Source of the DNA: Atopobiaceae bacterium
Lineage (GTDB): Bacteria; Actinomycetota; Coriobacteriia; Coriobacteriales; Atopobiaceae
Assembly (NCBI GenBank): GCA_017510875.1
Contig: JAFWLX010000038.1
Span: 1 to 16,415, forward strand
DNA: 16,415 bases
Direction: 5' to 3'
Of this stretch, positions 1 to 7,647 are shown piece after piece. Positions within the stretch are counted from its first letter, which is position 1. Each line of letters begins with the position of its first letter. The notes below the pieces were generated by a model. The model had not been told where the DNA came from. It worked only from the letters and a program-made list of their open reading frames with translations, and ran no database searches. The position numbers were made by a program, and so were the translations under genes.

Positions 1-2644
1 GGCTAAGGTTTCCGATCGCCCAATTGACCGAGGAAGAAGTCGCGGTCCAGACATACGCGAAGCAGTCGTCCATGACAATGGAGCCACCATCATCCGCCCA
101 GCCCCACAGGCCGCCCACCTGGCATTGCGCACCTTGATCAGGTTCCGCGTGAAACTCGCAACTGCAGCTGCACCCACGCATGGTGGTGTTCGAGGTCGTG
201 CTGTTGCCTATGAGTCCACCGCAATACGTCCCGTCAATCCAAATCTTCAAGTTTTCTGTGTGGATGTCGGTGAGGGAGTTGGTGGATCCAGCTACGGCGT
301 ATCCCACGCATGCGGAGCTGTAGTCTTCTCCCTGCACGTTTCCCGTCAAGTTGAGGTTGGAGATTTCGGCGCCCTCAATGTAGCGGAACAGAGCCGCCAC
401 ACCAGAACTCGTACCTATGCTCATAGAGAGCGTATGGCCGTTTCCGTTGAAATGCCCCTTGAAGGGATGCTTGCTATTGCCCACCATGTAACGCACGGTG
501 CCCACATCGGCGTCAAGCTCGTAGTATGCGTCAGTCTCAATCCCCAGCAGCATATTCTCACAGAAGTAGTTCCATTCTTCGATGTTGGAGATGCGGTAGG
601 GATCCTGCTCGGTACCCATACCATCAATCGTTCGTCTACGGAACGTGGGCATGTCCATGATGAAGTTCTGGCGGTAGACAAACTGGCACTGCTGCTCGTC
701 CACAAAGTCCATGAGCAGCACGCCCGCATACTTGCCATTGTTGGCCGAGGTATCAATAAAACTCTTGATGTCAGAGTCGAAGTACTCCTTGATGCGATGG
801 TTGGTGTAGCGCGCTCCGTTGATGGGATACGTGAACTCGTCCCTTAGGTTGCTGCAGCTGGTATAGATCATAATCCAGGCGTACTTGCGCTTTGCGATGG
901 CCTCGTCGCGATGCTGGGACGCCTTGTCGAGTGCCGGCTTGGTGGACCTTGACCACTTGGTGTCGGCGGCAACCTTGTAGTCGTCCTCGCACCAGACCTC
1001 GTAGTCCGTTCCGTCCTGCACCTTCACGGTGTCGCCTGCCGTCTCGTAGGCCTCCTGGTTTACCGTGCTCGACACGTCAATGGCCCAATGGAAGTATATG
1101 TCGTTCTCCACATCGTAGACGTAGCTGGGATAGTAGCCATCCCCAAACGAATCGTCCTTGAGGGGAATCTTTGAGAGGAGCAGGATCTTGCCGCGCACCT
1201 CGCCAAGATCGGGCACGTGGGTGCCAATGTAGAACCAGTCGGGATGGTCGTAGACCACCTGCTTCCAGTATTCAAAGATGGCCCGCGCATTGGCGTCGCC
1301 CTGCCTTGATATCTGGAGAATGACGGTCTCGTTCTTGCTGGCCTCGTCGGTGAGGAAGCTCCGCACATAGGTCAGCACGTCATCTGCGGTAAGAATCTTG
1401 CCATTGCGATCAACGCAGTCGTCGGTGTGGTTGAGCTTGGGCGACGAGACGCCGTTTATGTCAACTATGTCGTGGCAGCGCAGGTCGAAGTAGCGCACGC
1501 CCGCCGCAAGCTGGTCGTCTACATAGAGCCGCTGGCACTGGGCATCGAACTCCGTGACGGTCCTGTACTCCATCCGGCAAGTGCCCGTGTCGTGCGTACC
1601 GGGTATGTTGAGGTCGGTGACGGGTATGTTGTCAGGCAGGGCGCTCATCCAATTGGTGGAGGTCACTGTGCTTCCGTTATACGAGAACGAGTACGAGTCA
1701 TAAGACTCCTTTGCGGCACTCGTGTCAGCGAACGTCTTGTAGGGGTACTCGTTGCCCAACTCATCGGTGCTTCCGCCAGCATTGACGATCTCTATCTCCC
1801 AATCCCAGCCGCTGGCTGACTGATGCACCCGATCGTTGTCATCCCACGTGCCACTATTGTTCGTGTCGCCCAGCACCCAATACTTGCCCGACTCCTTGTT
1901 CATGATCTTGAACATGCCGTTGCCGCTAGGAATGAACTGGAACTTAAACTGATCTGTGTCTTCTTTTGCTAGCAGATGCATGACGGCACTGTCGCTAGTG
2001 TAGCCATCACCAACCTTCCATTCGACGCCCAAGACTTCCCAATTCATGTCGGTGCAGTAGTGCAGAAGGGTTGCGTCGCGGAAGAAGCGAATGTAGTAGC
2101 TGTCCTCGTCGGCCTTCTCAAGGTAGAAGCGGAAGCTATCGGGGATGTTGTAGAGAATCGCGGAGGCGTTTATGCCGCCGTCGTGATGGATGGCAAGGCT
2201 GTGGGGGCTACGCCCGTTGCGAATGCGTACCGTGCAACCGTCAAGCGCATCGCCCGAGAGCGCGTTTGGGTCGCTATGGCCTTGGGCCTCAAGGATGGGA
2301 GCCTCGTCCGTTCCAGATGTCGTGCTGTCCTCTTGGGATTGGGGTTGAATCGTGCCCGTCTCTCCTCCTGTTTCCTGGGAGTCTTTCTCGCCTTGCGACA
2401 CGTCTGTCTGTTGCTCGTCGCTAGTAAAGAGCTCGTCAGCATCAGAGCCGTCACCAGTAAGAGAATCGCCAGCATCAGCGCTGTCGGCATACGTATCCTC
2501 GACCACCGTCGATGCTTCATTGTCCGTTAACGCATCGCCTGAGTCCTCAGCAAAAACTGAGAGCGGCATGAGTCCCATTACGAGGGACCAACTCATGACA
2601 CATGCGATTGCCTTTATCCCAATCGAGTTTCTACCCCGGTCCAT
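1..2644 (-). CDS. Secreted PI-PLC X-domain protein with GLUG-like repeats (3' end outside window)
   Basis: I translated this frame codon by codon from the ATG at 2644 to the window edge: 881 codons with no stop, so the C-terminus lies outside. GGAGG sits 8 bases before the ATG. Residues 1-32 are a signal peptide (basic start, hydrophobic core, end SVFA). Residues 33-135 are an acidic Ser/Thr/Asp linker, and about 138-290 an accessory domain of unclear fold. About 335-670 is a phosphatidylinositol-specific phospholipase C X domain: IPGTHDTGT with His351, GVRYFDLR with Asp387 and Arg389, and LNHTDD with His406. These match the two catalytic histidines and the Asp/Arg of bacterial PI-PLC. From about 679 on, PFKGHFNGNGHTL and repeated GGL.G strings resemble GLUG-type surface repeats. 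The family cleaves phosphatidylinositol or GPI-like lipids without calcium. An extracellular or wall-attached role is inferred; any anchor signal would be beyond the edge. Confidence 0.88.
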   Translation of the reverse strand, partial: MDRGRNSIGIKAIACVMSWSLVMGLMPLSVFAEDSGDALTDNEASTVVEDTYADSADAGDSLTGDGSDADELFTSDEQQTDVSQGEKDSQETGGETGTIQPQSQEDSTTSGTDEAPILEAQGHSDPNALSGDALDGCTVRIRNGRSPHSLAIHHDGGINASAILYNIPDSFRFYLEKADEDSYYIRFFRDATLLHYCTDMNWEVLGVEWKVGDGYTSDSAVMHLLAKEDTDQFKFQFIPSGNGMFKIMNKESGKYWVLGDTNNSGTWDDNDRVHQSASGWDWEIEIVNAGGSTDELGNEYPYKTFADTSAAKESYDSYSFSYNGSTVTSTNWMSALPDNIPVTDLNIPGTHDTGTCRMEYRTVTEFDAQCQRLYVDDQLAAGVRYFDLRCHDIVDINGVSSPKLNHTDDCVDRNGKILTADDVLTYVRSFLTDEASKNETVILQISRQGDANARAIFEYWKQVVYDHPDWFYIGTHVPDLGEVRGKILLLSKIPLKDDSFGDGYYPSYVYDVENDIYFHWAIDVSSTVNQEAYETAGDTVKVQDGTDYEVWCEDDYKVAADTKWSRSTKPALDKASQHRDEAIAKRKYAWIMIYTSCSNLRDEFTYPINGARYTNHRIKEYFDSDIKSFIDTSANNGKYAGVLLMDFVDEQQCQFVYRQNFIMDMPTFRRRTIDGMGTEQDPYRISNIEEWNYFCENMLLGIETDAYYELDADVGTVRYMVGNSKHPFKGHFNGNGHTLSMSIGTSSGVAALFRYIEGAEISNLNLTGNVQGEDYSSACVGYAVAGSTNSLTDIHTENLKIWIDGTYCGGLIGNSTTSNTTMRGCSCSCEFHAEPDQGAQCQVGGLWGWADDGGSIVMDDCFAYVWTATSSSVNWAIGNLS

Positions 2645-2688
2645 GCTCCGTGCCTCCTGCAGTCAGGCATTACTGATACGTGAGTACA

Positions 2689-2705
2689 TGATAGGCATCC
2701 TATCA
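2689..2705. promoter_or_regulatory. Perfect dyad, possible operator of the PLC gene
   Basis: TGATAGG-CAT-CCTATCA is a perfect 7-bp inverted repeat with a 3-base centre, 45-61 bases before the PLC start codon. Its place in the leader or promoter region suggests an operator, but no convincing -35/-10 pair was found beside it. A weaker dyad, GTAACC-ACAA-GATTAC, lies at 2721-2736. Confidence 0.3.
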
Positions 2706-2760
2706 CTTTTGTTTTCCCATGTAACCACAAGATTACGGGGGAGGAGCAGAACGTTATGGG

Positions 2761-2924
2761 GGGTGTGACAAGGGGACGGTTCTGTTGTCACGCTCAAGCC
2801 ACGTCCCCGCAAACGGACCAATACGTGCCGCCTGGGGCCGCCGGCGGTCCGTCTCGGGGGATCTCCCGACCTCGTCCCCGCAACCGGATGACAGGGGTGA
2901 CAAGGGGACGGTTCTCCTGTCACC
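2761..2924. repeat. REP-like palindromic repeat cluster, family 1
   Basis: This stretch fills most of the 300-base gap between the PLC and metallopeptidase genes. Two direct copies of a 27-base unit occur at 2765-2791 and 2897-2923. Both have the form GTGACA-AGGGGACGGTTCT...TGTCAC, with self-complementary 6-base ends. Between them are two inverted partial matches (CGTCCCCGCAA at about 2802 and 2874), a central GGCCGCCGGCGGTCC near-palindrome and TCGGGGGATCTCCCGA. Such arrangements of short palindromes in alternating orientation are typical of REP/BIME elements that depend on REP-associated transposases. No transposase is encoded here. The cluster may also fold at the 3' end of the metallopeptidase transcript. 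Confidence 0.6.
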
Positions 2925-2944
2925 TACGCCCTCCGGGCTATGGG

Positions 2945-4987
2945 CTAGCGTTGGCTCATTGCTGCCATTGCCTGCTCGATCTTCTGTATCTGCTCGATGG
3001 CAATCGGGCCTAAACCTTCGTTTGTTATTTCGACCGCCTGGCCCTCGGCCACGGGTATTGCCTTTCCGATGTCCTTGATGGCGGCATCGCCCTGCTCCAC
3101 CCAGCCGTCCTCGCCTAGGACAAGGTACCTACGCAGCGTACCGTCGTCGTTGCCCAGGGAGATGGCCACGTAGTAGTCGCCTGCAGGCATGCTTGCCCTG
3201 GCAATGGTCGTTCCTGCAGCCGGCCAGGTGTTCACGCGCTTCCTGAGGTCTGCGTTGGGCGCCCTAAAGAAGGCGACGCACACCATGCCTTTGTTCACGG
3301 CGTCCTCGATGGATGCCAAGTCGAGCAGCGCGGCACCGTAGCCCTCGGGAATGATGCCCGGGTCTTCGGTGACGGTGAACTTGCACTCGTCGATGGCGGC
3401 CTTGAGTGCGTCCACGTATTGGTCGTAGCCAAGCTGCTTCATCACCCACGGCAAGACTTTGGCCATCATCGGATAGTCGGCCTGCGGAGAGGTGACCAGC
3501 GCCACGTTTAGCCAGAAGTAGCTCTGCTCCCGCAAACCCATGCCTGCCTGATGCAGCCGGTAGGATACCAGGCTCAGCAGCGTCGAGTTGATGTGCACAC
3601 CTCCGGTATCGTTCATCTTGGTGGGCGTTAAGGGAAGTGGCGCGTAGTAGGTGTCGAAGGCAAAGGCAGGGCGTGCAAACTCGTGCGGGTTGGACAGGTC
3701 ACGCATGATCTTGTCCTTACCCAAGCCCTCGGACATGGTCCAGGCTCCCGCGTCTCCCTCAAGCCGCATCTCTATGAGGTTGCCCATGATGTCGCTCATG
3801 CCTTCGTTGATGGCACCAGGATCACATTCGTGCAGTTTGAACACTTTGTTCGTGCCTGTGACGCAGTGGGTGTACTCGTGGGCCACAACGTCTAGGCATT
3901 CGCCATAGTTCACGGCTCGCGTAAAGGTGAAGATCTGGAATCCGTCGTGCTTGGAAAGGTAGGAGGCGTTTTCGACGGGCTTGCCCTCAAAGTCCACGTA
4001 GTTCATCAACAGAAGGGCTGGCGTGCCGTCGCCGTCAGGGCCTGTCCAACCCACCGAGTTGTAGAAATCCCACACCCGGATGAAGGAGTCAAACGTGTCT
4101 GCGTCAATCTCGTTGGCGCCATCCTGCACCTCGATGGGCATAAGCTGGTCTTGGTAGAGGTAGCTGGCTTGGTCGGCGCAGAGAATCTTGCGCTTTGCGT
4201 CGGCAAGGTAGACCTTGCCAGTTGCGGCATCTTTGAGCACGGGCACGGTGATCGTGTGGGTCGTGCCATCGTCGCGCTCGTGGCTCACCGTTATCTCGGA
4301 AGGTTCGTAGGCGTCAAAGTCAAACTTGTCCTTTGCGCTTTGCCCTGCTGGGGCATCGGGGTCGTCGGGCCCGGATACAGGTATCGCATACAGATACGTG
4401 CCCTTAAGATCCACATAGTGCGCCGTAAAGGCCGGGGCGTTGTCGTCGGCGGCCTGGGACGTGAAAACGAGCCACGCGCAGATATAGCTGTCCTGTGTGT
4501 TTGGCACGTGGAGTACCAGCTGTCTGGTGGCATCGTCAACAACTGTGCCAGCGGCGCCTTCTTCCTGCAACTTGTCCAAGACAATCTGCTCGGCCTGCTT
4601 GCTGTCGCACGCCCACTGATCCAGAGGCCTCATTTTTGCATTGGGCATAATCGAGCTGATCAGGCCAATGGCCTGGCCGTCTTTGTCAAGCACAAGCTTG
4701 ACGACTGCACCGCAGACAATCGCGCCGCCCACGCGTTGAACGAAGGTCACAACGGTCATGCCGTCCTCGTTCGGGCGAACGGACTCAGGCACAAGCTCGG
4801 TGGTCTCGTCTCCACCAATGCGATCGAGCACGCTCTTTACGCAGGCCTCTGCCTCCGCCTCGTTGGTTACGCTGCCGTCGTAGAACTTCTCGTCAAGGAA
4901 GGTGTTGACCACGCCTTCGCCGTTTGAGGCCCGCTTAAGGGTGGCCTTCTCTTCATCGGTAAACAAAGCCTGAGCTGTCGTTGTCAT
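2945..4987 (-). CDS. M4-family (thermolysin-like) zinc metallopeptidase without signal peptide
   Basis: This 680-residue protein has an FTP/PepSY-like propeptide region at about 20-200 (VNTFLDEKFYDG onwards) and a thermolysin-type catalytic domain at about 240-550. The zinc-binding motif is HEYTH (His370, Glu371, His374). The third ligand is Glu395 in GAINEGMSD, and the transition-state histidine is His465 in GGVHINS. A C-terminal beta-like domain runs from about 590. Family members hydrolyse peptide bonds before large hydrophobic residues and are normally secreted as preproenzymes. Here the start MTTTAQALFTDEEK is hydrophilic, and an in-frame TGA lies 15 bases upstream, so no leader can be added by choosing an earlier start. 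The ribosome site is weak (GAGAG). It lies in the same direction as the PLC gene, with 300 bases of repeats between. An unusual export route or intracellular use is possible. Confidence 0.9.
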   Translation of the reverse strand: MTTTAQALFTDEEKATLKRASNGEGVVNTFLDEKFYDGSVTNEAEAEACVKSVLDRIGGDETTELVPESVRPNEDGMTVVTFVQRVGGAIVCGAVVKLVLDKDGQAIGLISSIMPNAKMRPLDQWACDSKQAEQIVLDKLQEEGAAGTVVDDATRQLVLHVPNTQDSYICAWLVFTSQAADDNAPAFTAHYVDLKGTYLYAIPVSGPDDPDAPAGQSAKDKFDFDAYEPSEITVSHERDDGTTHTITVPVLKDAATGKVYLADAKRKILCADQASYLYQDQLMPIEVQDGANEIDADTFDSFIRVWDFYNSVGWTGPDGDGTPALLLMNYVDFEGKPVENASYLSKHDGFQIFTFTRAVNYGECLDVVAHEYTHCVTGTNKVFKLHECDPGAINEGMSDIMGNLIEMRLEGDAGAWTMSEGLGKDKIMRDLSNPHEFARPAFAFDTYYAPLPLTPTKMNDTGGVHINSTLLSLVSYRLHQAGMGLREQSYFWLNVALVTSPQADYPMMAKVLPWVMKQLGYDQYVDALKAAIDECKFTVTEDPGIIPEGYGAALLDLASIEDAVNKGMVCVAFFRAPNADLRKRVNTWPAAGTTIARASMPAGDYYVAISLGNDDGTLRRYLVLGEDGWVEQGDAAIKDIGKAIPVAEGQAVEITNEGLGPIAIEQIQKIEQAMAAMSQR

Positions 4988-5070
4988 TGCTCTCTCGTTT
5001 CATGCGGATTGTCTGCCAGCACATGCTTCTCAATAGTAGCAATAATGACTTCGCCATGTCCCTTCCAAAG

Positions 5071-5085
5071 CGCACGTTACGTGCG
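5071..5085. promoter_or_regulatory. Perfect 15-bp palindrome upstream of the metallopeptidase gene
   Basis: CGCACGT-T-ACGTGCG is a perfect palindrome with one central base, 84 bases before the start of the reverse-strand metallopeptidase gene. Position and symmetry fit a dimeric regulator site. No regulator gene is adjacent. On the reverse strand TACTAT, about 45 bases downstream of it, could be a -10 box, but the -35 is poor. Confidence 0.35.
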
Positions 5086-5205
5086 GGATTTGCGGCCCTA
5101 CAGGGATGCGATGGGCGAGGGGATGAGGTGGCGACCGCCTCGTTTACGTGCTTGCTGGCCCTTGGCAGGAAAGCCCCGTCGACACCATGCATTCCTTACC
5201 CAGAA

Positions 5206-5248
5206 AGCCACCCTTATGGTGCACACATCGCACGCCATAAGGGTGGCT
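5206..5248 (-). terminator. Hairpin after the STAS-GH3 operon
   Basis: There is a perfect 14-bp stem (AGCCACCCTTATGG against CCATAAGGGTGGCT) with a 15-base loop, 25 bases after the GH3 stop codon on the reverse strand. It is followed on that strand by TTTCTGGG, so the T tract is short. It is best read as an intrinsic terminator or 3'-end-protecting hairpin of the GH3 transcript. Confidence 0.6.
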
Positions 5249-5273
5249 CCCTGGTAGTGCTTGCCTGCGTTTG

Positions 5274-7073
5274 CTACCGCTCTTCCAATAGAGTAAAGAA
5301 TCTGATCAATTCTGGCTTGTCTAGGACGCGCACGGGCTTGAGCTGATTCTCGTTGATGCCCATCTCGTACATCTTCATCTCGCGATGGAACTGGAACGTC
5401 TCCTTCTGGAGGAAGATAAGCTTGGGCTCGCCCATGTTGCCGCCTGTCACATAGTGCGCGTACGACGTAGAGGCGCGCACAAGCTCTTCGGCCATGATGG
5501 CCTGGCACTCGTCGTAGCGCTCCTTTGGCACAACCTCCTCGGGTTCCAAGAGAACCACGTAACGGCCCGGCTCTGCGTCGCGATCGGGATACATGCAGAA
5601 GTCGATCACGTTGATGCCGGTCTTGCGCTCGAAGGAACGAACGGCCGAGAGCAGGTGGTCCTCTGTAAACTTCTCGCCCGCAATAGAGACGATGTTCTTC
5701 TTGCGGTACTTGAAGGTAACCATGGGTGACTCGTTGTAGAAGCCAATGACGCGTATGACGTCGCCCATGCGATACCGATAGAATCCGGACTGGTTGGTGA
5801 TGACAAGCTCGTAGTCCTTGCCCTCCTGCACCTCGTTGAGGAGGACCGTCTTTGCATCGGGAGCCTCGTCGTCGTTCTTGCCGTTGACAACGGGAATGAA
5901 CTCAAAGAAGCAGCTCTTTGGCAGCATGACGTAGCACTGATCATGCGGATGGCGCGCGACGCCAAAGATGCCCTCGGAAGACACGTAGCTCATGGTGTAG
6001 TAGGGGATGGACCTGCCGCTGTACTCCTGCAGCTTGCGTGCGTACGAGCTAAAGTTACCGGCCCAGATTGACGAGATGCCCGCAAGCTTGGGCCAGATAC
6101 GTCTCATGATGGTCTGGTCAAAGCCCTTCTCAAACTCACGCTCCAGCTCATCTGCGCGCGCGGGGTCGGGTACAAGCTCGGCTTCCAGCTTTGCGCGCAG
6201 CTCGTCCGGCATAAGGATTTCGGAGTTGATTGTGCCTTGTCGTATGTCCTCCACAATCATCTTCCAGTCATCCCTGATGTAGTTCATCAGGTCGAGCAGC
6301 GCCGGAATGTAGGGACCCACAACAATTGTTGTATTGCGTTGGGCCAGACCGTAGCGGGCGTGCAGGTATTTGAAGTTGGCGCTTTCGGTGCAGGCAAACA
6401 CGTCGAGCGGGGTGCATGCAAAGTAGGGCATCGCCTTAAGCGCCTCGTCGTTAAGGCACGCCGCGCTTATCGATCCAAACATTGTTCCATTGGGCAGCGG
6501 CGTCTGCGCAAAGTTCATCATGGCGAGCCAATACCCATCGGGCATGTCCTTAAGCATCGTGTTCTTGTAGAACTCTGATACCACTGAGACAAATATGCTT
6601 GAAGAATGCTCGCGAAACACCTGCAGGCCCTTGTCAGAGACGGGAATCTTTTTGGGCGCGCCCGAGGTGCCCGAGGTGCTGGCGTAATACACTACGGGGT
6701 ATGCCGTAAGAAGGTTCTTCTCATCATGCTCCGACATGCGCGTGATGGCGTCTTCGTAGTCTTCATACGTTGTAAGGGGCACCTGCTCCCTATACGCATC
6801 GACGTCATGGATGTCGGCAAAGTTGTACTTTCTGCCATATTCGGTGTCTTTGTTGTCTTCCAGCAATCTAAAGAGCAGGTCGAGATTGACTTGCTCCGCC
6901 TCGCGGCTGCTCTCGTCCACCGCATGCAGTACTTTGTACGACCTTTGCTTGAGCACCGTCGAAACTATATGGTTCATCTGATTCTGGGCCACCGCCGCTA
7001 CGGTTGGAGCTACGGTTTGGTCAAAGATGTCTTTGATGACAGCGACTTGTCTTAAGGTGTTGCTGATCGGCAT
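5274..7073 (-). CDS. GH3-family acyl-adenylate-forming protein
   Basis: This 599-residue protein belongs to the GH3 family (plant JAR1/GH3 auxin-amido synthetase type), which activates a carboxylic acid as acyl-AMP and passes it to an amine. Visible signatures are the phosphate loop TSGTSGAPKKIP (about 133-144), YVSSEG (363-368), YRYRMGDVIRV (432-442) with the ATP-ribose-binding Asp, and GEKFTE with Lys468 as the likely catalytic lysine in the mobile C-terminal domain. Length is normal for the family. Bacterial members mostly have unknown substrates, so none is assigned. The ATG at 7073 is chosen because AGGTGG precedes it at suitable distance. GTG codons at 7079 and 7082 are alternatives, the latter touching the STAS stop codon. 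Translational coupling to the STAS gene upstream is likely. The hairpin at 5206-5248 ends the operon. Confidence 0.9.
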   Translation of the reverse strand: MPISNTLRQVAVIKDIFDQTVAPTVAAVAQNQMNHIVSTVLKQRSYKVLHAVDESSREAEQVNLDLLFRLLEDNKDTEYGRKYNFADIHDVDAYREQVPLTTYEDYEDAITRMSEHDEKNLLTAYPVVYYASTSGTSGAPKKIPVSDKGLQVFREHSSSIFVSVVSEFYKNTMLKDMPDGYWLAMMNFAQTPLPNGTMFGSISAACLNDEALKAMPYFACTPLDVFACTESANFKYLHARYGLAQRNTTIVVGPYIPALLDLMNYIRDDWKMIVEDIRQGTINSEILMPDELRAKLEAELVPDPARADELEREFEKGFDQTIMRRIWPKLAGISSIWAGNFSSYARKLQEYSGRSIPYYTMSYVSSEGIFGVARHPHDQCYVMLPKSCFFEFIPVVNGKNDDEAPDAKTVLLNEVQEGKDYELVITNQSGFYRYRMGDVIRVIGFYNESPMVTFKYRKKNIVSIAGEKFTEDHLLSAVRSFERKTGINVIDFCMYPDRDAEPGRYVVLLEPEEVVPKERYDECQAIMAEELVRASTSYAHYVTGGNMGEPKLIFLQKETFQFHREMKMYEMGINENQLKPVRVLDKPELIRFFTLLEER

Positions 7074-7082
7074 TGCCACCAC

Positions 7083-7382
7083 CTACTCGACGGTCATGAA
7101 CTGGGCGAGCTTGGTTACGGTAAGGACTTCCATAACGTCGGCAGGCACATTGCGCACATGTACGGCACCCGGCTTGCCAAGCGCCTTTTGGGTGGCGAGC
7201 AAAACGCGCAGGCCGGCACTGGAGATGTATTCCAGAGAATCGAAGTCGAACACGACTGTCGTCATTCCCTCTAGAGACTTGCTTATCTCGTCCTGGAGCT
7301 GAGGGGCGTTGGTGGCATCGACGATACCGTGTGGTGCAAGCGTGAGCACAGTCCCCTCAACGGTCTTTCCGAACGTGTTCAT
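7083..7382 (-). CDS. STAS-domain anti-anti-sigma factor (SpoIIAA/RsbV-like)
   Basis: This 99-residue single-domain STAS protein is the type that binds an anti-sigma kinase when unphosphorylated. The phosphorylation motif reads YISSAGLRVLL. The serine two places before the glycine (Ser55 with this start) is the expected phosphosite, and the usual preceding Asp is a Ser. The ATG at 7382 is chosen because GGAGG (7389-7393) ends six bases before it. The in-frame GTG at 7388 would touch the GGAGG and is unlikely. The gene heads an operon with GH3 and is divergent from the SpoIIE-type phosphatase at 7648, whose family dephosphorylates such proteins. No RsbW-like kinase or sigma factor is in the window. 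Confidence 0.9.
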   Translation of the reverse strand: MNTFGKTVEGTVLTLAPHGIVDATNAPQLQDEISKSLEGMTTVVFDFDSLEYISSAGLRVLLATQKALGKPGAVHVRNVPADVMEVLTVTKLAQFMTVE

Positions 7383-7593
7383 ATTCACCCTCCTATGTAT
7401 GTACGTCTGGCGCTTAGGTACTGCCCTTCAATGACTGTGTACGATTGGCGAGGCCTGCGTGGATGCAGCCGACGCGCGGAGGAGGGAATCGTACTGGGCG
7501 TACGCCAACCGCACGCCTTGCGGCAGATGCGCCGCGCGGGGCTGTAAAGCGTACACAGCAATTGTTTGGCAGTGTCTAATCGCATTATTGCAT

Positions 7594-7622
7594 ATGGATG
7601 TGGGCTACAATCACATTAGGGG
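7594..7622 (+). promoter_or_regulatory. Probable promoter of the SpoIIE-type phosphatase gene
   Basis: The 265-base divergent gap between the STAS and phosphatase genes contains TACAAT at 7606-7611, 36 bases before the chosen start. It sits inside ATGGATGTGGGCT-ACAATCA-TAGGG. Nearly the same arrangement precedes the DUF3592 gene at 13471-13500. No good -35 hexamer is present at 17 bases. The rest of the gap shows no gene. Confidence 0.45.
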
Positions 7623-7647
7623 CGACGGTAACGGTGGGAGATGCAAA

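Noticed and set aside
125..847. Forward-strand open frame of 240 codons
   Set aside because: It lies opposite the continuous PLC frame, which has recognisable domains; the forward product has no family features.
1976..2530. Forward-strand open frame opposite the PLC N-terminus
   Set aside because: Shadow of the acidic linker codons on the other strand, without a ribosome site or family features.
2761..2924. Insertion sequence remnant
   Set aside because: No transposase fragment in any frame and no target duplication seen; short palindromes explain the structure better.
3947..4927. Forward-strand open frame of 326 codons opposite the metallopeptidase
   Set aside because: The reverse strand encodes an M4 enzyme with all catalytic residues; the forward frame is a codon-bias artefact.
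7383..7388. GTG start for the STAS gene
   Set aside because: The GTG touches GGAGG, leaving no spacing; ATG 7382 is properly spaced.
7459..7647. Longer N-terminus of the phosphatase
   Set aside because: It covers the promoter, has no suitable ribosome site and would add a non-membrane stretch before the first helix.
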